Notes under the pieces: model-generated | What the model saw: only the letters and a program-made list of their open reading frames with translations | What the model was told of the DNA's origin: nothing | Database searches by the model: none | In this document: in pieces, positions 38,141 to 45,389 of the stretch | Layout: every line of letters starts with the position of its first letter | Position numbering within the stretch: the first letter of the stretch is position 1 | Translations under genes and position numbers: made by a program | NCBI GenBank assembly: GCA_028697025.1 | Contig: JAQVFZ010000002.1 | Location: forward strand, 1 to 45,389 | DNA length: 45,389 nucleotides | Direction: 5' to 3' | DNA from: Candidatus Izemoplasmatales bacterium | GTDB taxonomy: Bacteria; Bacillota_I; Bacilli_A; Izemoplasmatales; Hujiaoplasmataceae

Positions 38141-38787
38141 ATTAAAACCTCCTCAAGTTCTTTAATTCTTGTTTCAATCTTTTTTTTGGCGGAATCCGAT
38201 TTGGCTTCAAGTTTCGCAACAATCAATTTTTTAAGCAAAAGTTTGAGCATTTCCTCAAAGTTTTCACTCTTTTCCTTGATGATGAATGGTCCGAATTCCT
38301 TTTCGATATTTGATAGATTCATCAAACCTTTTTCCAAGATGAGCAATTGATAGAACTTACCGTTTTCCTTTATCAGTTCTTCGGCAATAATTAGCCATTC
38401 AGCCTGTTCCAAAAAATCCCTCAACAGGAAATTCTCCGAATTGGCGATCAAGATTAGTCTTTTTACATGACTTAGATCAGCAGTTTTTAAAATCGAAACT
38501 ATCATTCTTCCGCCCATACCGAGAATGCTGACAACATCGATCTCTTCGTTCAAATAAACCAATCCATCTGCCAATAAGGGAATAACCTTGTTTTGCAAGC
38601 CTTTATCCTGAATGTTTTTCACGGCATTATCTAAAGGGCCTTCCTTATTGTCAGATGCATAGGCTTTCTTGACAAATCCTTGTTCTACACAATAAATTGG
38701 CAGCTTACCATGATCAGTACCGCAATCCCCCAGACAATTAAACCCTTTGGTGTACAATCCAGCTCTTTGCAGTCTCAGCGATTTCAT
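38137..38787 (-). CDS. trmK: TrmK-like tRNA (adenine-N1)-methyltransferase
   Basis: 216 aa; [34 protein letters not shown]; conserved position between rpoD and nif3. Confidence 0.88.
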   Translation of the reverse strand: MKSLRLQRAGLYTKGFNCLGDCGTDHGKLPIYCVEQGFVKKAYASDNKEGPLDNAVKNIQDKGLQNKVIPLLADGLVYLNEEIDVVSILGMGGRMIVSILKTADLSHVKRLILIANSENFLLRDFLEQAEWLIIAEELIKENGKFYQLLILEKGLMNLSNIEKEFGPFIIKEKSENFEEMLKLLLKKLIVAKLEAKSDSAKKKIETRIKELEEVLM

Positions 38788-40043
38788 TGATGAGATCCTT
38801 GATGAAAATCCTTTAATTTTTTCGAACGGTTCGGGCTTCTCAGTTTTCTGATTGCTTTGGCTTCGATTTGTCTTATTCGTTCACGGGTAACGTTAAACTC
38901 TTTACCGACTTCTTCCAAAGTGCGACTTTTGCCATCAAGCAGGCCAAATCTCATTCTTAACACTTTTTCTTCTCTATCGGTCAAGGTTTCAAGGGCTGCG
39001 TCCAATTCTCTTTTCAACATCTCTTTGGAAGTGAATTCATAAGGAGTCAAAATGTCATTGTCAGGTATGAAATCTCCCAAACTTGAATCTTCTTCCTCAC
39101 CGACTGGCGATTCCAAAGATATCGGCTCTTGGGCCGTTTTTTGAATGCTTTGGACTCTTTCGACGGAAATGCCCATTCTTTCTGCGACTTCTTCAGGGGT
39201 AGGCTCTCTTTCCAGTTCTTGAGTCAAGGTTCTTTGTGTTCTGACCATCTTATTGATGGTTTCGACCATATGGACAGGTATTCTGATGGTTCTTGCTTGA
39301 TCGGCTATGGCTCTGGTGATTGCTTGTCTTATCCACCAAGTGGCATAAGTCGAAAATTTATAACCTTTGGTATGGTCGAATTTGCCAACAGCTTTCATCA
39401 AACCCATGTTGCCTTCTTGAATCAAATCAAGAAATTGCAGGCCGCGGGAAACATAGCGTTTAGCAATCGATACAACGAGCCTTAAATTAGCTTCAACCAA
39501 TTTTTTGCTCGCAAACTCACCTTTTTTGAAAATATCTTCATATTCAGCGATTTCTTCTGAAGAGATTTTATCGCTGTTTCTAAGTCTTGTTTCGTATTCT
39601 TCTCTTACTTTTTTGGCGCGATCAATTAAAATCGCCAGTTCATATTCTTCGTCACCCTTCAAGAGTTCAACTCGTCCGATTTCTTTCAAGTACATTCTTA
39701 CGGGATCGTCAACCTTGATGGAAACGGAGGAATCAAAGACTTTGTCTTTCATCAGCTCTTCTTCAATTTCCAAAGAATAGTCTTTGATCATGTCGATTTC
39801 GCTCGGAGAGACATCATCATCAGTCAGATCTTCCAGGGAGATATGATCTTCTTCCTCTTCTATATTTTTTATAAAGGCGAATATTTCTTCAGGTAAAGCG
39901 CCTTTATTACCAAGTTCAGAGATAATCTCATCAAAAATCGGCTCAGTTCTTCTTACATTTTGAAAAATATCCTGAACTGTCAGTTTTCCTTTTTCTTCAT
40001 AGATAGCGAGTAACTTATCGATGACTGTTTGTTTTCTTGACAT
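38784..40043 (-). CDS. rpoD: RNA polymerase primary sigma factor
   Basis: 419 aa; [56 protein letters not shown], region 4 [27 protein letters not shown]. Confidence 0.97.
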   Translation of the reverse strand: MSRKQTVIDKLLAIYEEKGKLTVQDIFQNVRRTEPIFDEIISELGNKGALPEEIFAFIKNIEEEEDHISLEDLTDDDVSPSEIDMIKDYSLEIEEELMKDKVFDSSVSIKVDDPVRMYLKEIGRVELLKGDEEYELAILIDRAKKVREEYETRLRNSDKISSEEIAEYEDIFKKGEFASKKLVEANLRLVVSIAKRYVSRGLQFLDLIQEGNMGLMKAVGKFDHTKGYKFSTYATWWIRQAITRAIADQARTIRIPVHMVETINKMVRTQRTLTQELEREPTPEEVAERMGISVERVQSIQKTAQEPISLESPVGEEEDSSLGDFIPDNDILTPYEFTSKEMLKRELDAALETLTDREEKVLRMRFGLLDGKSRTLEEVGKEFNVTRERIRQIEAKAIRKLRSPNRSKKLKDFHQGSHQ

Positions 40044-41835
40044 GTCTTTTCTCCCTTATGTTATTTATATTTTTTCTGATTTCCATAATCTTAAAAACTG
40101 CTTTGTTCTTTTCTTCAATCGGCAAATTTGGATCGTCTTGAAGCAAAAGGTTTTTTTCGTATTCATGTTCGTAACGATTAAGTATCAATGTCTCGATACA
40201 ATCAATTACTTCGATTTCATTATAGTATGAAGACGGAGTTTTTCTCAATAGTTGCAACTCTTCTTCAGTTATTTCGGAAAAGTCAGCCTTAACCATCATT
40301 TCATTGAGCGGACTGCCATCCGCCAAAAGTTGGGTGAGAGTCATCAACAGTTGTTTCTTGCGATGATTGTCGATTCGAATCAAATCCAGCTTGTTTCTAA
40401 TCAAGGTTCTGGCTTCTTCATAGAGAGCGTAATAATTTAGTAATTTGTCAGTTGCGGCTTCAACGTTTTTCTTGGTTAATCGCACTTCGGTTTGTGCCTT
40501 GGTCATTGCGACTTTTCTCTGATTGATACTTTGGCGTCTTCTGTTTTCCAATTGAAAATTATGATAATCGGCTAGTATGTCCTGATAATCTACTTTCGTG
40601 TCATTAGAGAATTTTTTTAAATATATTTCCCTAATGGTCGAACTGGCGACTTTATCCAAATACTCGAATAAAGCTAATTTGGCTTTTTCAATTTCCGCTG
40701 GTTTTGTCAGGTCTTTGCGACTGACAATCATCTCATAGACAAAGTCGTATTGATCATAAAGATTGTTCTTCAGAACATTTCTGAAACTTTCCTTGGAATA
40801 TTTCTTAATATAATCATCGGGATCCAATTTCTCTGGAAGCAGCGCAACTTTAGTGTCAAGCCCAACTTGTCCGAGTAATATCAAGGCTTTGTATGCCGCC
40901 TTAATTCCCGCTTCATCGCCGTCATAACAAATTACGACATTATCCGTGTAACGTTTGATCAGATTAGCATGTTGAACGGTAAGAGCCGTACCCATCGAAC
41001 AGACAGCTTCCTTGATATCAGCCTTATAGGCGCTCATGACATCAAAAAAGCCTTCCATCAGCACCAATCGCTTATTTTGATTGATAAACGGTATTGCCTT
41101 GTCTAGATTATAAAGCAGTTCGGATTTGGTGAAAACCTCGGTTTGGGTTGAGTTGACGTATTTAGCAGTATTTTCTTCATTATTGAAAATACGCCCGCTG
41201 AAACCAACTGTTTTTCCCGTCTCATCTCGAATGGGAAACATGACCTTATTACGAAAAATATCATAGTATTCGCTTTGATTTTTACCAATCAAACCTGCTT
41301 CAACCAATTCATAGTCATGAAAATTCTTAGCTAAATTCTCCCAAAGTTGGTTGCCGCTCTTAGGGGCGAAACCAATTTCAAAATAACTAAGGATTTGTTC
41401 GTCAAATCCACGAGACTTAAGATAATTCAAAGCATCATTGCCACTTTCGAGATTCAATAATTGTAAAGAAAAAAATTGTTTTGCCAATTCATTTATCCGA
41501 TAAAGTTTTTCAACGGAATCGTTCTTTTTGATTGAATCTTTTCTGTCCGGCTCTATACCATATTTATCTGCTAAAAATTGGATAGCTTCATGATACTCGA
41601 TTCTTTTGTATTTAGAGATAAATTGAATTACATTACCTTTTTCACCACAGCCAAAGCAATTAAATATTTGCCGTTCCTTGGAGACAAAAAACGACGGTGT
41701 TTTTTCATTATGAAAAGGGCAAAGACCTTTCATGTTTTTGCCCGCTTGTTGGAGTGATACAAATTCGCCGATAACGTCTACTATATCGGCGGCACTTTTA
41801 ATTTCTTCTACTTTTTTAGAACTGAAGAATGCCAT
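40015..41835 (-). CDS. dnaG: DNA primase
   Basis: 606 aa; zinc finger [65 protein letters not shown]. Confidence 0.97.
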   Translation of the reverse strand: MAFFSSKKVEEIKSAADIVDVIGEFVSLQQAGKNMKGLCPFHNEKTPSFFVSKERQIFNCFGCGEKGNVIQFISKYKRIEYHEAIQFLADKYGIEPDRKDSIKKNDSVEKLYRINELAKQFFSLQLLNLESGNDALNYLKSRGFDEQILSYFEIGFAPKSGNQLWENLAKNFHDYELVEAGLIGKNQSEYYDIFRNKVMFPIRDETGKTVGFSGRIFNNEENTAKYVNSTQTEVFTKSELLYNLDKAIPFINQNKRLVLMEGFFDVMSAYKADIKEAVCSMGTALTVQHANLIKRYTDNVVICYDGDEAGIKAAYKALILLGQVGLDTKVALLPEKLDPDDYIKKYSKESFRNVLKNNLYDQYDFVYEMIVSRKDLTKPAEIEKAKLALFEYLDKVASSTIREIYLKKFSNDTKVDYQDILADYHNFQLENRRRQSINQRKVAMTKAQTEVRLTKKNVEAATDKLLNYYALYEEARTLIRNKLDLIRIDNHRKKQLLMTLTQLLADGSPLNEMMVKADFSEITEEELQLLRKTPSSYYNEIEVIDCIETLILNRYEHEYEKNLLLQDDPNLPIEEKNKAVFKIMEIRKNINNIREKRHVKKTNSHR

Positions 41836-41862
41836 TATCTTCCTTTCAAAAAACTTGTTTGG

Positions 41863-43236
41863 TTATTCAAATTGGTTATTAAGATAAACTTTCAAGTCAG
41901 TAATTTTTACTCTTACTTGTTCCATGGAGTCGCGTTCTCTGACTGTGACGGTATCATCCACCAAAGTGTCATTGTCGATAGTTATGCAGTAAGGGGTGCC
42001 GATTGCATCCTGACGTCTATATCTTCTACCGATATTGCCAGCATCATCAAAACTTGCGATAAAGTTCTTCATCAATAAATCATAGACTTCTTCAGCTTTA
42101 TCGTTATGGAATTTTTTTACCAAAGGTAAGACTGCCACCTGATATGGAGCCAATTCTTTATTGATCTTCAGCAAGGTCCTGACTTCACCGTTTTCCAAGG
42201 TTTCATCCTCAAGATTATCGAGGAGCACCGCTAAGAAAAGTCTTTCGACCCCTAATGATGGTTCAATTACATATGGAAGATAGGTCTCATTAGTATTTGG
42301 ATCAAGATATTCAAGATTTTCACCCGAATAGTTTTGATGTTGTTTCAAATCGTAATCGGTTCTCGATGCAATTCCCCAGAGTTCATCAAACCCCCAAGGA
42401 AAACGATATAAAACATCTGTAGTAGCGTTGGAATAGAATGATAGTTTTGCTTGAGGATGATCGTAAAATTCAAGATTTTCAGGTTTCAATCCTAATTCCG
42501 TCAAGAATTCTTTTGCATAGTCTTTCCAGTACTTAAACCATTCCATCTCGGTGCCGGGAACGCAGAAAAACTCGAGTTCCATCTGTTCAAACTCTCTAGT
42601 TCTGAAAACGAAATTACCTGGAGTAATCTCATTTCTGAAGCTCTTGCCAACTTGACCAATACCGAAAGGAACTTTTTTTCTAGATGTTCTAACTACGTTT
42701 TTAAAATTCAGAAAAATCCCTTGTGCCGTCTCAGGGCGTAAATAGATTTCATTGTTGCTATCGGCGGTAACGCCTTGAGAAGTCTTGAACATCAAATTGA
42801 ATTCCCTGATTTCCGTGTAGTCAAAGCCGCCGCAATTAGGACACTTAATCTTGTTTTCAATAATGTAGTCATACATCTTTTGATAGTCCCAACCATCAGC
42901 GTCAACCTTTCCCTTTGTCGCGCTGGCGATTAAATTGTCGGCTCTGTGTCTAGCTTTACAAGATTTGCAGTCCATTAAAGGATCCTTAAATCCGCTGACA
43001 TGTCCAGTAGCTTCCCAGGTTTTCGGATTCAATAAAATGGATGAGTCCAACCCGACGTTATATTTATTTTGGGAAACGAAACGTTTCCACCAAAATTGTT
43101 TCAAATTATTCTTTAAACTGACGCCCAGAGGACCGTAATCCCATGTATTGGCTAACCCACCGTAGATTTCAGAACCTTGATAAACGAAACCATATCTTTT
43201 ACAGTAGGCATTAAGTTGCTCGATGTTATATTTCAA
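41863..43236 (-). CDS. glyS: Glycyl-tRNA synthetase (dimeric type)
   Basis: 457 aa; [75 protein letters not shown]. Confidence 0.97.
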   Translation of the reverse strand: MKYNIEQLNAYCKRYGFVYQGSEIYGGLANTWDYGPLGVSLKNNLKQFWWKRFVSQNKYNVGLDSSILLNPKTWEATGHVSGFKDPLMDCKSCKARHRADNLIASATKGKVDADGWDYQKMYDYIIENKIKCPNCGGFDYTEIREFNLMFKTSQGVTADSNNEIYLRPETAQGIFLNFKNVVRTSRKKVPFGIGQVGKSFRNEITPGNFVFRTREFEQMELEFFCVPGTEMEWFKYWKDYAKEFLTELGLKPENLEFYDHPQAKLSFYSNATTDVLYRFPWGFDELWGIASRTDYDLKQHQNYSGENLEYLDPNTNETYLPYVIEPSLGVERLFLAVLLDNLEDETLENGEVRTLLKINKELAPYQVAVLPLVKKFHNDKAEEVYDLLMKNFIASFDDAGNIGRRYRRQDAIGTPYCITIDNDTLVDDTVTVRERDSMEQVRVKITDLKVYLNNQFE

Positions 43237-43276
43237 TGTGTGTTTCCTCCAATTTTTCGCATACTAACTCATTATA

Positions 43277-43305
43277 ATTATACTCTTTTAGCCAAATTAA
43301 GTCAA
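43277..43305 (-). promoter_or_regulatory. sigma-A promoter for glyS operon
   Basis: -35 TTGACT, 17-nt spacer, -10 TATAAT. Confidence 0.8.
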
Positions 43306-43341
43306 ATCGATATCGGTTTATCCTTAAGAAAAAAGAACTCA

Positions 43342-44058
43342 TCAATAACCAATAAGTCCTTTCAACATTTTTCGGGTCTTTGAATAGTAATTCAAGTGAT
43401 ATTCATAATATTCGTCGATCAAGTTTCTTAAATCCTTCAGAACTTTTCCATCAACATTCAATTTAGGTTCCAAATTTATATCATGGTAATATAACTTTCT
43501 TACCACTTTAACGACTTCATTATTATACGATGAATCTTGTGCATGGCTATCACAAAGCACTCCGCCATCCTTGACGCTGAAGGCTAAATTTTTAGTTTCT
43601 TCACAAACAAGACATTTAGTTAAATTGGGATTGACTCCCAGCAAATATAATAATTTGAGTTCCACCATATTGATATAGGGAATGTAATCCTCCTCATCAA
43701 TGATGATTTCAAGTATTTTTATCAGGAAAATCAAAAGTTTTTCATGATCGTGTTCGTGAGTGGAAAAATAATACAATAATTCAGATAAATGCATTAAATA
43801 AGTGTATTTTTCCAGATTTTCGTGCAGTTTTGAATAATTTTTAATCACTTCACCGTCTTTAAGTACACGCAGGTTCTTGCCTGTGGTTATTACTTTGACA
43901 TGATTGAGAATCTTGGTTAAATTGAGAAAAGGGCTCTTGATGTTCTTGCTGCCATGCACCAAGACACTGATAAGCCCTTTGGAGGTATAAAGATAGATTA
44001 TTTCTGAATTTTCTTTATAACTCATTTTTTTTAGAATGATACCTTGAAAATCTTCCAA
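43342..44058 (-). CDS. recO: DNA repair protein RecO
   Basis: 238 aa; GIILKKMSYKENSEIIYLYTSKGLISVLVHGSKN; Cys motif CLVCEETKNLAFSVKDGGVLC; adjacent to era. Confidence 0.92.
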   Translation of the reverse strand: MEDFQGIILKKMSYKENSEIIYLYTSKGLISVLVHGSKNIKSPFLNLTKILNHVKVITTGKNLRVLKDGEVIKNYSKLHENLEKYTYLMHLSELLYYFSTHEHDHEKLLIFLIKILEIIIDEEDYIPYINMVELKLLYLLGVNPNLTKCLVCEETKNLAFSVKDGGVLCDSHAQDSSYNNEVVKVVRKLYYHDINLEPKLNVDGKVLKDLRNLIDEYYEYHLNYYSKTRKMLKGLIGY

Positions 44059-44067
44059 CTTATTCCT

Positions 44068-44958
44068 CTATTCGTTTTCTTTATAACCATATGACTTTAA
44101 GTAATATTCTCGATTTCGCCAATTTTCTTCAACTTTGCAGAAAAGTTCGAGATACACCTTTACACCCAGTAAAGCCTCGATATCAGATCTAGCTGCTGAA
44201 CCGATTTCTTTCAACATTGCTCCTGCTTTGCCGATGATTATCCCTTTTTGCGATTTTCTTTCAACAACAATTGTCGCCAATATCTCAATTAACTTTTTCT
44301 TGTTTTTATAGGACTCCAAATATACCATGACCGAATGGGGTACTTCCTCATGTGTGAATTCCAAGATTTTTTCTCGGATAAATTCTTGAATCAAAAAGGT
44401 TTCAGGCCGATCGGAAATCTCGCCATCAAGATAATATTTGGGACCTTCATGTAATATATTCTTGATATCGAGCAGTAATAAGTCTACGTTATCGCCGTTT
44501 AATGCGGAGATGCCGAAGACTCCCTCGAATTCGTAATTTTGCTTGTAGACATCTATAGCCTGATTCAAACGGTCATAATCTTTTATGGTATCCAACTTGT
44601 TGATAATCATGAACACTGGCGTCGAGATGTTCTGCAAATTCTTCAAAATTTCAAGATTGTAATCTTTGACGTCATCATATGCATTGATTAAAAACAAAAC
44701 CAAATCCACTGATTTCACCGTTGAAAGTGCAGCTGATGTCATATACTCACCCAATTTGGTTTTAGCTTGATGAATTCCCGGCGTGTCAAGAAAGATGATT
44801 TGCGAATCTTCACTATTATAAATACCGGAAAAGACATTTCTGGTAGTTTGGGGTTTGTTTGAAACGATAGCTACTTTCTGTTTTAATATTTGATTGAGAA
44901 GCGTCGATTTACCAACATTTGGTTCACCGATAATAGTAACGAAACCACTCTTGAACAT
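44068..44958 (-). CDS. era: GTPase Era
   Basis: 296 aa; GEPNVGKSTLLNQILKQKVAIVSNKPQTTRN, LDTPGIHQAKTKLGEYM, KH domain KSQKGIIIGKAGAMLKEIG. Confidence 0.97.
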   Translation of the reverse strand: MFKSGFVTIIGEPNVGKSTLLNQILKQKVAIVSNKPQTTRNVFSGIYNSEDSQIIFLDTPGIHQAKTKLGEYMTSAALSTVKSVDLVLFLINAYDDVKDYNLEILKNLQNISTPVFMIINKLDTIKDYDRLNQAIDVYKQNYEFEGVFGISALNGDNVDLLLLDIKNILHEGPKYYLDGEISDRPETFLIQEFIREKILEFTHEEVPHSVMVYLESYKNKKKLIEILATIVVERKSQKGIIIGKAGAMLKEIGSAARSDIEALLGVKVYLELFCKVEENWRNREYYLKSYGYKENE

Positions 44959-45350
44959 TAGAGATCCTCTTTGGTAAAACCATGCGGCAATAAATCTTTA
45001 TTCAGCAACTCCTTGATTTCACCTTTGCTGTTGGCAAAATAAACCTTTGCATCAGGTTCCATCAATTCGCTCATCACTTGACGGCATGCTCCACATGGCG
45101 AAACAAAATAATCCTTGTCAGTCAAAACCAAGATGGATTTTATGTCTTCTTTCTTTACGCCTTGGGAATATGCGGCAAAAAGCGCTGATCTTTCAGCACA
45201 ATTTGATAAGCCATAAGATGCGTTTTCAACATTAATTCCCTTGATTGTTTCGCCGTTATTTAGTTCCAAAACCGCTGAAACTCGGAAATGCGAATAAGGT
45301 ACATAGGCGTTTTTGATATTTTCTTTTGCTAACTCATAAAGTTTTTTCAT
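44958..45350 (-). CDS. cdd: Cytidine deaminase
   Basis: 130 aa; NAYVPYSHFRVSAVL, NVENASYGLSNCAERSALFAA, SPCGACRQVMSEL. Confidence 0.97.
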   Translation of the reverse strand: MKKLYELAKENIKNAYVPYSHFRVSAVLELNNGETIKGINVENASYGLSNCAERSALFAAYSQGVKKEDIKSILVLTDKDYFVSPCGACRQVMSELMEPDAKVYFANSKGEIKELLNKDLLPHGFTKEDL

Positions 45351-45389
45351 TTTGTTCTCCTAAATTTGGCTTTTTCTAATATATTTTCC

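Noticed and set aside
43237-43330. Possible T-box leader upstream of glyS
   Set aside because: The promoter lies only about 40 nt upstream of the start codon, leaving no room for a T-box.
1-45389. CRISPR arrays, IS elements, prophage, tRNA/rRNA genes, toxin-antitoxin pairs
   Set aside because: Scanned by eye on both strands; no regularly spaced repeats, transposase or integrase motifs, or structural RNA signatures were recognised.

Overview
This 45.4-kb window is a dense, AT-rich bacterial housekeeping region. Nearly all genes lie on the minus strand; only rnhC, plsY and a ferredoxin gene are on the plus strand. It uses the standard bacterial code: UGA ends truB and a Lon-like protease ORF, and Trp is UGG. 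Gene content suggests a low-GC Firmicutes/Mollicutes-type genome (Acholeplasma/Izemoplasma-like; inference only). In transcription order from the right it encodes cdd-era-recO, glyS-dnaG-rpoD-trmK-nif3, a DegV/FakB-like protein plus a FabT-like MarR regulator, ferredoxin, YneF, PlsY, parE-parC, a GLUG-repeat lipoprotein, a Fic-like/winged-helix protein, recJ-apt-relA-dtd, acpP, hisS, an AI-2E transporter, tcdA, msrA, comEB, a Lon-like secreted protease, lspA-rluD, rnhC (opposite strand), mutS2-trx-truB-ribF, a DUF697-like protein, tig, lon, a YczE-like protein, NUDIX, a DUF2779 protein, rpsO and pnp (truncated by the window). I found no mobile element, CRISPR array, tRNA, rRNA or defence island, and no clearly new multi-gene system. 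The best leads are: (1) a degV-fabT-like operon with a perfect palindrome over its -35; (2) ParC ending in an acidic tail plus QQTLF, a possible beta-clamp-binding peptide; (3) HisRS with a CxxxCxxCxxC C-terminal tail; (4) a Fic-fold-like wHTH protein with an eroded active-site motif; (5) a DUF2779 protein combining PD-(D/E)XK-like, Cys-cluster and DEDD-like features; (6) several compact palindromic promoter and terminator arrangements.
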